Shown here: positions 38,052-50,500 of the stretch, in pieces
Position numbering within the stretch: position 1 is the first letter of the stretch
Layout: every line of letters starts with the position of its first letter
From: Alisma plantago-aquatica
Taxonomy: Eukaryota > Streptophyta > Magnoliopsida > Alismatales > Alismataceae
Direction: 5' to 3'
Length of the DNA stretch: 64,000 bases
Assembly: GCA_963693085.1 (NCBI GenBank)
Contig: OY856412.1
Location: forward strand, 346,700,457-346,764,456
Notes under the pieces: model-generated
Told to the model about the DNA's origin: nothing
Seen by the model: only the letters and a program-made list of their open reading frames with translations
The model's database searches: none
Program-made: the position numbers and the translations under genes

Positions 38052-38066
38052 TTGGCTCTGATACCA
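38052..38066 (-). other. Primer-binding site of chromovirus, initiator tRNA-Met
   Basis: The minus strand reads TGGTATCAGAGCCAA immediately inside the 5' LTR end at 38,069. It is the same primer site as in the LARD-like element. Confidence 0.88.
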
Positions 38067-38068
38067 AC

Positions 38069-38206
38069 TGCGAGATATCCCCATTCATGTATACATTCCA
38101 TGATGACATTCCTTAGATGTGTGCACTCATATCTATAAGATGTCAAAAGGGAAATATAAGGGATTTTGGTTGTCAACTAGTATATAATAAGAATCCAGAT
38201 CATTGT
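38069..38206 (-). repeat. Chromovirus 5' LTR, first fragment
   Basis: 138 bp matching 29,964-30,095 (TGCGAGATATCCCC against TGTGATGACCCC, then the shared phrases CATTCCTTAGAT and AAGATGTCAAAAGGG). It stops at CATTGT, where the 38,207-46,403 insertion begins. Confidence 0.85.
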
Positions 38207-40050
38207 TGTGACACCCTCAATTTTCTCTCTCCTCTATTGTACTCCTTTACTCTCATCAAGTCTCTCATACTCAATTTGATTTTAAATTCATAATTGGATA
38301 GTCATGATTTTTTTGTTTTGGCCACTACTATGGTCAATTTGACGTGTGACTTTAACTGGAGTTTTGAACTAAGTATCTTTCTCATTTTATATCACCAACA
38401 TGCAATCGAAATTGAACTACTTTTGTAAACTCTTCGTGATATGAATTTGTGTATCATTTCCGGAGGATCCGAATATGAATCCAATGGCCCAAAAATCTCC
38501 TAAATCGGAGTTATATATCTCTAGATATGGCTATTTGAACCATCTAATGTATTATTTTATTTGGGTTTTGCAACCTTATTGGGCCCAAATACAAATCGAG
38601 GCACAATTGCAACTTGCAGCTCAACGACTTGATTTACCCCTAATTTGTCCTCTTCAAGAAAGATTTTGATCACCGCCACCATATATGGCAATGGGGGTGG
38701 GGGATGAAGTGCCCCGTTATAAACCCCCTACCTAACCCTAATACCCCCTCTTCTTTCTCTTGGCTTTGTTTCCCCTCCTCCTTGCTATTTTATAGCCAAC
38801 ACCACTACCCCATTTTTTTCTATATGCTGTCGCCACCTCCAAGGAAGGAGGAGTCCCTACTCCTCCCAAAATACAGGCACCATTGGCCCTAGTGATCAAC
38901 TCCATGCATCGTGCACCTCTTTTCCACACCATGCTTGGATGCCAAGGATCCTTCTTCCCCGCTCTGCCCCCCTCATCCGTCTCCTGCTCCTTGTACCCAA
39001 ATCGCCTAGGAGGGGTACAACAGCCAGCGATGACCCCCGATGCATCAAACTCATTTCTGACATCCCTCAGACCCCACCTTCCTCCGATCTCCTTTGCTGA
39101 TGGATGACGTGGCTATAGAGACCACCAGGGAGAATGGGGCACCGTCCCCTGTCTCTCCCCTATTCCCACATGGGAAACAGAGGTACCCATTGGGCGTCAG
39201 ACAGAGGAGACGAGCTGGGACTCTAGGCAATGTGAGAGCTTGAGTTAGAGCAGCCCAATAAGCACATCAGCCCAATAAGAAGAACCTAACCCAGGGACCA
39301 GGAGATCCAGTGTGGGCACCCTTGCTGGGTGCGGGCAGTGCCTCCTTGGCCCTAGATCTAGGATCTAACGATCCATGATACTTGCATTGAGGTAAATCTT
39401 CTAAATTTTGTAACTTTATGCTCCTTTGGCTAAACCTATCATGTATATATGAAAATCGATCAGGAGAACAAGATCTAGCTCCTAAAAATGGTTTCAAACC
39501 CTGTATATTCTTCTAGGTTCCCTGATTTGTTAAAATATGAACTTGGACCCTCTTTGACAATGTTTATTGTACTTTTATGATCAAGCTTGGAACTTTGGTT
39601 AACTTTCACCCTCTTAATCATGGAATCAGTATCTCTTTGGTATCTTTGAGTCATAGAGGGCACTAGTCACTCATATTTCTCTTGAATGTCCCTTTTTACA
39701 TAAGTAACATACTTTTGGGCTTTAATGATGTAAGTTGCCCATTCGATGCTAAAACTGATACCTAAGGATACAAAATGCTTAATCAAACCTGATATCAATA
39801 ATTTATGTTGTTGGAACCCTTGGGAAGCCTTATAGCCTACCTTGTACTCTTGATGACATAAGTATGCTATTATGATAATTGCATACATGTTTGAATGTTG
39901 GTACCCCATGTTGGTGGTTTGATGCCTAGACACTAGTGGACATCACCTTACTTTGAATGTGTTTATTATGTTCTATTCTCACTGATCTAAACCATCCCTT
40001 ATGCTTGGATCTTATTCATTGATGATATTTGACCTTAATTACTCTATTTC
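38207..40050 (+). repeat. Partial LARD-like LTR, plus orientation
   Basis: The first 1.84 kb of the LTR. It is an inverted copy of 41,120-42,960 and of 45,111-46,403. It stops after ATTACTCTATTTC, exactly where the full inverted LTR begins with TGTCAAGAAC. Confidence 0.85.
38704..38892 (+). other. Small LTR open frame, family MKCPV
   Basis: ATG start, 62 codons beginning MKCPVINPLPNPN and containing SSFSWLCFPSSLLFY. Related frames begin at 42,462 and 45,898 on the minus strand (111 and 132 codons), in the same LTR position. A TATA-like TTATAAA (38,717-38,723) lies inside the frame, which suggests this region is promoter or leader rather than protein-coding. No known domain. Confidence 0.35.
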
Positions 40051-42960
40051 TGTCAAGAACTGGAATCCCAGTCCCATGAACCAAATGAATACCAAAGGCA
40101 ACATGTGGAAGTGTAAAGCTTAGCACACATGAAAAAATAACAAGATAAAGGCACCAACACAGTCTTAACATTCAACAAGTATAAATTATACAAGGTACAT
40201 CATATTCATGAGTTTAATTACACATTTCCAAAGTTGAGGTACAAGTCATTCATGTGCACTTAATCTGGATCTTACAACAAGTACACCTCGCATAGCTCAC
40301 CAAGCCCATCAACCTTCTAGCCATCTCTAAACCTAAAAATGAAATATGAGAAATGGGTCAACACACTATGTCTTGAGTACAGGGTAGAAAGATACATATA
40401 TATATGTATAAGCTTTGTATAATTTGAAAATATTTCAACACTAAATGAACAAGAATATACATGTTATCTGTTTAAAAAAAATGTGAAACCATATTTATGT
40501 CATTTCACTCCATTATACCAACAATATAAAGCATGTTTAAGGCCTTTGACCATCTTCCCGTCGAAAGGGTCCATAGGGGTGCTTAAGAATAGCTAACCCT
40601 TTTATGTGAGAGGGACCTCAAGGCCATAGCTAGAAGCTAACCCTTTATCAACAATACTATAATGGAGTTCTATATATGTGTGTGTTCAAGTTATACAACC
40701 AACTAGGCAAACATCGAGTAAGACATAGCAATACTACATGGAAATATTTGGCCAAGTAAATAAACAAGCATACAATACATGTCTTTTCAAGCAAGAAAGC
40801 AATATTCATATAACTAGATAAGGTCCATACCTGATTCATAGATTCTTAACTTAACTCATCCAATACCATCTTGATCATAAGCCAACATGATTAAGAACAA
40901 GATTGCATATATACATTAGACTCTCATCATTAACCCTGATTATCTTTATTTTAGGATTTTGGCCAAGTTGGGTTCAATGTTGGTTATTAGTACATTAGAT
41001 GATTTCATATTGATTTAGGGTCCATTATAAGGGTGTGGTTCAAGTTTCATACCCTTTTGAGGTTTCATGTGGACATGAAAAGATTTAGGACACATACTCA
41101 AATTAGGTTACGAGACTCATAATAGAGTAATCAAGGTCAAAGATCATCAATGAATAAGATCCAAGCATAAGGGATGGTTTAGTTCAACGAGAATAGACCA
41201 TAATAAACACATTCAAGGTGATGTCCACTAGTGTCTAGGCATCAAACCACCAGCATGGGGTACCAACATTCAAACATGCATGCAATTATCATAATATCAT
41301 ACTTATCTTATCAAGAGTACAAGGTAGACTATAAGGTTTCCCAAGGGTTCCACCAACATAAATTATTGATATCAGGTTTGATTAAGCATTTGGTATCCGT
41401 AGGTATCAACTTTAGCATCGAATGGCCAAGTTACATCATTAAAGCCCAAAAGTAAGTTACTTATTTAAAAAGGGACATTCAAGAGAAATATGAGTGATTA
41501 GTGCCCTCTATAACTCAAAGATACCAAAGAGATATTGATTTCATGATTAAGAGGGTGAAAGTTCACCAAAGTTCCAAGCTTGATCATAAAAGTACATTAA
41601 ACATTGTCAAAGAGGGTCCAAGTTCATATTTTAAAAAATTAGAGGAACTAGAAGAAGATACATGGTCAGAAACCATTTTTAGGAGCTAGATCTTGTTCTC
41701 CTATTTGATTTTCATATATATCATGATAGGTTTAGCCAAAGGAGCATAAAGTTACAAAATTTAGAAGGTTTACCTCAATTTAATCATCCTAGATCATTAG
41801 ATCCTAGATCTAGGGCCAGGGAGGTGTTGCCCGCACCCAGCAAGGGTGCCCCACTCTAGATATCCTGGTCCCTGGGCCGAGTTCTTATTATTGGGAAGAG
41901 GTGCTTATTGGGCTTCTCTAAATCAATCGCTCACATTACCCAGAGTCTCGGCTCGTCTCCTCCGCTTGACACCCAGTGGGCACCTTTGTTTCCCGTATGG
42001 GAACAAGGGAGGGATAGAGGACGACGCCCTAGTATTCTCGGTGGTCTCTACAGCCACGTCAACCATCAGCGAAGGAGGTCGGAGGAAGGTGGGGGTCTGA
42101 GGTAGGTCGGTAATGATCATGATGCGTCAGGGGCCATCGCTGGCCTCTGTTCCCCTCCTAGGCAGATCAGGCATAAGGAGTAGGAGACAGATGAGGGGGC
42201 GACCAGAGTGGGGAAGAAGGATCCTTGGCGGCCAAGCATGGCGCAGAAAGGAGGTGTACGGCGCATGGAGGTGATCAATAGGGCCAACTCCTGGTTTTGG
42301 GAGGACCATGTACTCCTCCTTCCTTAGGGGTGGCAACAACATACAAAAACAAATCAGGTAGTGGTGTTGGCCATAAAACAGCAAGGAGGCAGGGAAACAA
42401 AGCCAAGAGAAAGAAGAGGAGGTACTAGGGTTAGGTTGGGGGTTTATAAAGGGGCACTTCATCCCCCACCCCCATTTCCATATATGGTTGCGGTGGTCAA
42501 AATCTTTCCTAAAGAGGATGGAGCAGAGGGTAAGTCAAGCCACGAAGCTACAAGTTCCAATTGAGCCTCTATTTGTATTTGGGCTCAATAAGGTTACAAA
42601 ACCCAAATAAAATAATACATTAGATGGAAACATTCAAACAGCCATATCTAGTGATTTATAACTCCAATTTATGTTATTTTTGAACCGTTGGATTCAAATT
42701 CGGATGCTATCAAACAAACATTCGAGTGAAGGAGATTTTATAGAAGTAGTTCAATTTTGATTGCAAGTTGGTATATAAAATGAGCAAGATACTTGGTTCA
42801 AAACTCCAATTAAAGTCACACATTGTCAAATTGACCATAGTAGTGGCCAAAATAGAAAATCTCAACTATCCAATTATGAATTTAAAATCAAATTGAGTAA
42901 GAGAGACTTGACAAGAGAAAAGGAGTACAATAGAGGAGCGAGAAAATTGAGGTTGTCACA
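40051..42960 (-). repeat. Full LARD-like LTR, minus orientation (3' LTR of nested element)
   Basis: Plus-strand ends are TGTCAAGAAC and TTGTCACA; length about 2.9 kb. Collinear in reverse with 5,603-8,967. Followed at 42,961-42,981 by TCCTTCCCTCC, the complement of a polypurine tract. This identifies it as the 3' LTR of a minus-strand element. The minus-strand frame from 42,462 is the MKCPF version of the LTR open frame. Confidence 0.85.
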
Positions 42961-45110
42961 TCCTTCCCTCCTAACAAGGAATTTCATCCTCAAAATTCAT
43001 CTACGATTATAGTTAAAGGTCAAGTCAGGATCCATCGGATTTGGTTATTCAACCATGGTTGTGAAGTAATTCCTCACAATTGGATGCAGACTTAGGCTAT
43101 CATCATCAAGGGTGTACTTATATCGATGATATACACATTTACTTATGGTTCCATCATACTATAACATCATCATGGAATTGGGATTTTCCCATCACCTAGT
43201 ATCCATACATTAGGGTTTTTGTTAACATTCTCATACGAGATCAAGGTGTATTATCAAAATCTATGTTATCAATTTTCAAGCAAACATGTTCATGGTCATG
43301 ACTTAGAAACGAGAGTATCATCGGGTGTTGACCTCATCTTTACTCAAGATTTCATGCATTTTTTTTTCTACCAGTACTGATCAATTTTGTTCATTTTTTT
43401 TAAACTAAACAATTTATTCATCAGGTTTATTTGTATTATGATTCCAAGAGCATTGACATATCAAGTTAATCTTTTTTTAGGGGGGGGGTATGAGATTAGG
43501 CATGTTACCCCTGATTGTTCAAGTTAAGTTCGCTAAGAATCATCAAATCAAGTTCATGATTTTAAAATTACATCATTTATGTGTGGTATGATTTCATACT
43601 AGGTCTAGCTTATGAGAGTGGCTCATCGTACATATATAGTTTTTTTTACAAGTGAGATTATTTCATATATCGAGCATCATTTATGGAACAACATTATCAC
43701 CAACACCGAGGTTTCATAATCATCTAACTTGTATTTCAAATGAGCTCCATAAGCTCATACCACCCAAGCAAAGACCTAGCTATGTCCAACAAGACATGTT
43801 AACCACAACCATCTACCCATAACAAAATTTATACCCATCTTTCAAGAAAACAAGGGTAACCACTAGATTCCTTTATATACAACTACTAACCCAAGTATGA
43901 GGCTCATCATGGATATCACACATCATGTACATCATATTAGGGTCCTAGGACATCTCCCTCGCCTAATAGCCAACATCAAATTTTCAATTGCCTCTTTCTC
44001 TAGGGTTAGATATTTTCATAAGACATCTAGGGTTCAACACATTCAAAAAAACCACACACTAGGCCACTCAACTCATATACTTAGAAGTAGTCTATCTAGG
44101 CACTCATCATCATGTATTTCATCGTGCATATTTTTCAACATTTCACATATTTTGGAGTTTAGGTACTCTGACCTTCTCCCGTTGTAGGTCTACTCACATC
44201 AAGAAGTCACCCTTTTCATACATCCCATGCTAGAGGTCCTCCTTTGTAAAGAGATTGAGGCCCATGTTGGTCTCAAACTGTATGTCACATATCATATCTC
44301 AACACGTACAAGACTAGGCACAAGCAAGCATGCCAACCCACTAGCTATGTTTAGCACATCAACCAAGTCATATGTATCATACCAGGTGCTAGGTTTAGCT
44401 AGGGTTACATGGTCAAACTCATCTCATATTGTCAACCTACTTGACCTTCTCAAGGATGAACTTGGCTCTCATCAACATCAACATCATTAATAACATCAAC
44501 ATCAACATCGACATCGAGATCAACATTAACATCATTATCAACATTGTCATCATATTAGGTTATCTAGGCTACTCACTAGTCTCACCTTTATCATGGCTCT
44601 AGACAACTCTTAGAGACTACTACTATCATCTAAAGTCTCTCATCTAGACTTGATGTTACATCTCTTTCTCTTAGGTAACATGGACACTCACTGTCTTTCT
44701 GGGTGTGATAACATTTTTCATATGTACATATACTTATACTTGAAATAAGTTTTCTCCAATGTTGAAATAGGCAATGAAAACCACCATGCTCCATGAGGAT
44801 AAAACCAAAACCAAAATAAGTTAACACACTCATTAGTAAGTCTAATACCACAACACCTAGAGAACTAGCAAGAACATAGTGCACACCTGTGCAGACATCC
44901 TAAGCACATGTCAAAAACATATGTCTAGGGAGGTAATTTATACAAGTCTACAACTAGTTCTAGAACATCTAGGTTCTAACCTAGAGGCTAAGTCAACTTA
45001 GCCCACTAGGACATTTCATTAAGTTTCTAGGGTTGAGATGTAAGGTGAGCTTAGTTTGTGTTTCATGTGAGCAATGTTTGGTGTAGTTATTTTTCATGCT
45101 CTGGTACCAT
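42961..45110 (-). other. Noncoding interior of nested LARD-like element
   Basis: Inverted match to the interior at 3,370-5,602. The minus-strand primer site TGGTACCAGAGC is at 45,098-45,109, with one change from the tRNA-Met complement. No gag or pol motif. Open frames at 43,897-44,490 and 44,630-44,884 are unsupported. Confidence 0.75.
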
Positions 45111-46403
45111 CTTTAGGAGCTAGACCTTATTCTCCTGATCAATTTTCATATATAGCATGATAGGTTTATCCAAAGGAGCATGAAGTTACAAAATTTAGAA
45201 GATTTACCTCAATGTAAGCATCATGGATCCTTAGATCCTAGATCTAGGGTCTAAGAGGCACTACCCACACCCAGCAAGGGTGCCCCACACTGGATCTCCT
45301 AGTCCCTAGGTTGGGTTCTTCTTATTGGGTTGAGGTGCTTATTGGGCTGATCTCACTCAAGCACTCACATTGCCCAGAGTCTCGTCTCGTTTGCTCCACC
45401 CGATGCCTAGCATGCGCCTCTATTTCCTATGTGGGAATAGGGGAGAGATAGGGGACGACGCTCCAGTCTCCTCGGTGGTCTCTACAGCCACGTCAGCCAT
45501 CAACGAAGGTGATCAGAGGAAGGTGGGGGTTTGAGGGAGGCCGAAAATGACTGTGATGGACCGGGGGCTGTCGCTGGCCTATGTACCCCTCCTAGGTGGC
45601 TCGGGCACAAGGAGAAGGAGATGGATGAGGGGCGACCGTAGAGGGGAAGAAGGATCCTTGGTGGCCAAGCATGGTGTGAAAAGGAGGTGCATGATGCATG
45701 GAGGTGATCAGCAGGGCCAACAACGCCTGGGTTTGGGAGGAGCATGGACTCCTCCTTCCTTGGGGGCAATGACAACACACAGAAACAAATCAGATAGTGG
45801 TATTGTCCGTAAAATAGCAAGGAGGTGGGGAAACAAAGCCAAGAGAAAGAAGAGGAGGTACTAGGGTTAGGTTGGGGGTTTATAACGGGGCACTTCATCC
45901 CTCACCGCCATTGCCATATATGGTGGCGGTGGTCAAAAGCTTTCTTGAAGAGGATGGAGTAGAGGGTAAATCAAGTTGCTGAGCCGCAAGTTACAATTGA
46001 GCCTCAATTTGTTTTTGGGCCCAATAAGGTTGCAAAACCCAAATAAAATAATACATTAAATGGAAACATTCAAATAGCCACATCTAGTGATTTATAACTC
46101 TGATTTAGGTGTTTTTGGGCCGTTGGATTCGTATTCGGATCCTCTAGAACATGATAGACAAATTTGTATCAAGGAGAGTTTATAGAAGTAGTTCAATTTT
46201 GATTTCCATTTGGTGATATAAAATGAGCACGATACTTAGTTCAAAACTCCAGTTAAAGTCACATATTGTCAAATTGATTATAGTAGTTGCCAAAATAGAA
46301 AATCACAACTATCCAATTATGAATTTAAAATCAAATCGAGTAATAGAGACTTGATGAGAGAAAAGGAGTAAAATAGAGGACATAGAAAATTGAGGTTGTC
46401 ACA
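45111..46403 (-). repeat. Truncated 5' LTR of nested LARD-like element
   Basis: 1.29 kb matching only the first part of the LTR. At 45,110/45,111 the primer site region joins directly to mid-LTR sequence (CTTTAGGAGCTAG, compare 41,665-41,685), so about 1.6 kb of the LTR 3' part is missing. Both partners share ACCAT near the joint, suggesting a microhomology-mediated deletion or template jump. The minus-strand frame from 45,898 (132 codons) is the longest MKCPV-type frame. Confidence 0.8.
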
Positions 46404-49253
46404 GTTGTTCCCAAACATCATTCAAAAAACCATCATTCATAAGAATAAAAGGTCATTACCTTATTCACTAGAAGAAGAAACAAGTTCTTAAGGAAACAAA
46501 ATGCATAGGACACAAACATCCTATACATCATCTAATGAAATGAAACAACTAAATAAATAAAAAATAAGATGAGAGGCAACCATCTAGCTAATCATCCTCC
46601 ATTATTATTATTTAATATCTTCAGGTACTTTGAGATGCATTACTTGTTCCTTGTACCTAGAAAATGCGAGAAACAAACGATCAACATAAAGTTGGTACAT
46701 GGTTGAAAGATGCAATACTATGCTAGCTTATTTAAAATATTGAAGAAAGATGAAAAGAAATGAAAACATTATTTAAGGAAGAAAATCAGGTAAACCCAAG
46801 TTAGTAATCATATTTCAATGGAGATGAATTACTATGGTGGGCTTATAACAATCAACACATATATTATTGGGCCCATTCCCCATCTATCGTGTACCATTAG
46901 GGATTTTCCCGCACATCATTTACTATTAGGGAGGTGTTAGCCAAGATTAATACTTTCCCTCTCTAATAGGGAGATTAATGAACACCATCAATAACTACAT
47001 TCCATTTTCTTTCCTTAGTTCTCTTAGTGTTCATGGCCGAAAAGTATCAATATATATAGATGTACATCCAAGCAAGATTATACAACTAAATGCAAGTAAG
47101 TACTCATAATTATAACATCCAACAAAACTAGTCATATGATTGTATCTACGTACCTTGAATCTCGGATCTATATTTCACAAGTCTAGAATAAAAAGAAAAA
47201 TAAAGACCTAATGTCATTGTGTGTTCTTAACACCTCATATCAGGGTTTTGGATTCACTAGGGTTTTCATTTAAGGTCTTGGGTTTAGATCAGAGTATTAC
47301 AGAGAGGATCCTCAAGTTAGGGATTCAAGTATGGATTCAAATATTTAGGATGCTTAATTTTCCTTAATTGGCATTATTGAATAAGAGAGAAATAGACCAT
47401 TCATGTGGTGATAGGGAATATAAGTCCACTATTAATCAACAACCTTGGATTTCAGGTCAGAGGACACAAGATTATATTGATGCCTAAGGGTGTTTAATAA
47501 ATATTGATCCATGTTCTTATATTCACTTTCTACAAGTTAATTTAACAATAGAACATTAATTAAAGCTATAAATGTGTACATAGATTCTAGGATTGGGTTT
47601 AGGTACAAGTGATAATTTATATAGGTTCTCCTCTTTTTCTGAGAACATGGGTATTTTATGGGATTTTTTGGATACTAGAATCATTTATTATTGATTTTAT
47701 AGGATCAACCAATCAGAAAAAGGCTAGCATTTTAAAAGAAAAAAAAGGAAAAAGTAGTTGGGCCTTGCGGATCATAGGAGGGATTTGGTTCCCCGGATCC
47801 TCCTCTTAACCTGTGAGCCAACCTTTGCTAACAGGGTCAAGGCAGGGGCCAAAAGGACTAAAAAGCCCATGTGTTGAAGATACGTGGGCGTGACAGGCAT
47901 GTTCAAAGTGGGTAACATATCTACCGTACTCTTTCTCCTCTCTCGCCATGGAAGCAGAGAAGGAAGGTGAGAGGGGAGGTGATTGTTTGGGTAGATAGGT
48001 GGGTGTTGAGGTATGGGTTGAACTTGTGGTGTCACGCTGATATCAGGGAGCCTAGAATGGTCATCAGGGATAGACTATAACTCAAGTTTCAATCAAACTG
48101 ATGGAGATGAATTGGAGATGGGGTCTCAGGGATTTACCTACCCTCATGTTTAATTGAGGGAACGTGAAGCTTCACAGGGTTTGGAGATGTGTCTGCAACC
48201 TCTGGGAAGCTCGAAGGAACTTTGGACCTTGCTGGCGATAGAGCATCAAAGCTCGATTGTAGGCACATTTTGGCCCGTGTTTTGGTGCTTTCGTAGCTCC
48301 TACAAAGGGTGTTGTTCGCTTCACCGAGGTCTCAGGGATGTGTGACCTCAGCTGATTGGAAGGAGGATGTCTCATGAGTGTGGGGATGCTCTGGGTCAGG
48401 AGAGGTGAAGGTGGTTCAAGTTAGGGAGGATGGGGAGACCTTCAGTGCAATTGAGAGATGATGATGAAAATAGGAGGTGCGATGGTTGTTTTGGAGTCCT
48501 TAAATAGGCTTAAGGTGGGGAGGGTGAAGAAACCCTTAACTAGAGACCACCATTAGGTGAGAAGTGTGAGGATAAGGGAGTCAATTCTCCCTATTCTGAG
48601 GGCATGCATCAATGTGGAAGGGGTCATTGATGTTGTCTCAGTGCGAGGAACCCTTCCTCTAAAAATCACTTGGAGTTTTGGTCTAGATTATTAGGAGGAG
48701 GGGGAAGAAATATATCGTAGTAGTCTACTGAGAATATGCGGTTTGTGGGAGGTTAGGGACGTAGTCTCTACCATGGATTCCAATCTAATCCACGAGTGTT
48801 TAGATCAGACAACTTAGATAAATATCCTAACAAGGGTCCACGCTTAAGCTTCCAAAGGGCTGCATGACATTAAAATGTCACACCTGGCTGATAAATCACA
48901 AAATTGAGGTAACTAGACTTAATAAATGATATTCTATACATTATTTTTAATTGATTATAACTCGTAAATGGTTTATTAAATTAAAGTGAAAATTTAAGTA
49001 GAGCTTCATGATGTCATTATCTAACTATGGCATAAAATTGGGATTGAAATTCAAATGTTGATCATGATTATTGACTAAGTACATTAATGCACATAAATTA
49101 CCCCAATATGCATTTAGAGTTTGCTTTATTTCAAAATTTTGTGTATCCAAAAGATCAAAATAATAGAGAGAGATGGTTGAGGGTATTTTAGGAAATAACT
49201 TGAGAAAATTTGTAAGAGAGAGAAAGTAATGTAAAAAAACTAACTTTGTCACA
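46404..49253 (-). repeat. Chromovirus 5' LTR, main fragment
   Basis: Continues the LTR begun at 38,069 and matches 30,095-32,951 throughout. Ends GTCACA followed by the target duplication ATCCA. The GC-richer core (47,760-48,560) contains the counterpart of the 31,417-31,731 open frame. Confidence 0.87.
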
Positions 49254-50500
49254 ATCCATCTATCTTATATAGATATTATATGATTCAAGTCACGTACTTG
49301 CATTTTAGGGTCAAAAGACTCACAGTTGGGAAACAAGGTGCATCAACATCAAGACAAGCGATCTAAGCAAATGAAAGAGTATAGATCAGGAAATTAGTGA
49401 CATAAGAAGCATATTTAAATATAGGTGGATGTCCCCTAGTTCAAGGCATTAAAGTGAAACATTGGTACCAACAAACCCACATCCAATCGTCAACATAGCT
49501 CATATATACCATCAAGGTTTAGCATGGGACGAAAGTGGGACATCCACATACAATATATCATGAGGGTTAGAGTAATCCCTTGTTTGAGTGGGGAACAATG
49601 GAAAAGTATTCAGAAAAACAGAAAGGTACGAGACTCTCAACAAGTCGCATAGGTCACATTAAGCAAACTAAGGTTTGAAACACCATAAGAGAGCAGGAGG
49701 GTGGATCATAGGCATTAGTGTACTCAAACATCCTAACACTACAGGTCTGAAGGAATGAAAAAAGTTGGATTCATAAGTTTGATCACACTCAATCATTGGT
49801 TCAAAGTGTAACGCAACATTCACATAATTGCAGCACATTCATGCACTCAATATCAAATAAATCAACCATAGAAAGGAAGATATTAGGGATAGATATTAAA
49901 GTGAAGGAGAGACATACATTACTTATTTTAGGTTACTTAGGCATTTGTCAATCATTAAGTAGAAATATTATCAAATTAGGACAAGTCACAACATTAAAGT
50001 CTCAACACTAGACATATATATATACAATTAGAGTCATGTACGGGCAAAAGGGGTGATTAAGACTCTCATTTAGTTCAATGATCCACAAAATTTATTAATT
50101 TTGTGGTTAGGAGGGTGAATGGTCATCAAATATCCAAGCTTGAACATAAAGGTACAATAAATGTTTTCAACAAGACTAAAGTTAGCATTTTCAAGGAATT
50201 AGTGGAACAAATATTAAATTTAGGGTCTAGAACCAATCACAAAGTGTAGATCTCATCAAGTTGACGAATTTTCATATATCATATGTTAGATTTGTCCAAA
50301 GGGGTACAAAGTTATCAGTTTTGGAACATATTGATTAAAAACTTAGGAGAAGGAACCAAGTAGTACCTTAATTCATTTGACTCTTAATCTGGCCCGCTAA
50401 AAATAGATCCGACGGTCAGCCGCACTACCTTGCCCCTGCATCCAGGTGCTTGGGGGATGTTTGGATGCTGGTTGCCACCGATCATGTAAAGAAGTGAAAT
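49254..50500 (-). repeat. Outer solo LTR, middle piece
   Basis: Matches the minus-oriented LTR at about 41,050-41,860 in order, for example the run around 50,140-50,300 against 41,575-41,750. It shows that the chromovirus sits inside this LTR. The right limit is approximate. Confidence 0.65.

Larger units (their letters stand above)
38207..46403. mobile_element. Nested LARD-like insertion with head-to-head LTRs
   Basis: Inserted in the chromovirus 5' LTR; ATTGT (38,202-38,206) and GTTGT (46,404-46,408) agree at four of five bases. The host LTR resumes without loss. Parts are: a partial LTR in plus orientation (38,207-40,050); a full LTR in minus orientation (40,051-42,960); a minus-strand interior with polypurine tract and primer site (42,961-45,110); and a partial minus LTR (45,111-46,403). 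The outer ends are therefore both LTR starts, TGTGACACCCTC on the left and its inverse on the right. A normal element would have one LTR start and one LTR end. No coding region. Confidence 0.82.
29964..49253 (-). mobile_element. Tekay/Del-type Ty3/gypsy chromovirus, degenerate, with nested insertion
   Basis: Minus-strand element with LTRs 29,964-32,951 (3') and 38,069-38,206 plus 46,404-49,253 (5', split by the 38,207-46,403 insertion). ATCCA precedes 29,964 and follows 49,253, an exact 5-bp target duplication. Net length is about 11.1 kb. The interior gives gag, CCHC zinc knuckle, protease, RT, RNase H, integrase and chromodomain in that order, each recognisable but split by stops and frameshifts. 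The phrases MDFVVGLPR in integrase and HNVFH...DPSHIL-like tail in pol fit the Tekay/Del chromovirus lineage. LTRs differ at roughly one base in ten by eye, so this is an old, inactive copy. Confidence 0.9.

Noticed and set aside
38730..38760. CCTAACCCTAATACC as interstitial telomere repeat
   Set aside because: Only one to two degenerate units; it is part of the LTR and varies between copies.
44470..44560. Regular ATCAACATC units as a CRISPR-like array
   Set aside because: A trinucleotide-type repeat without spacers, matching the GAT tract of the sister element.
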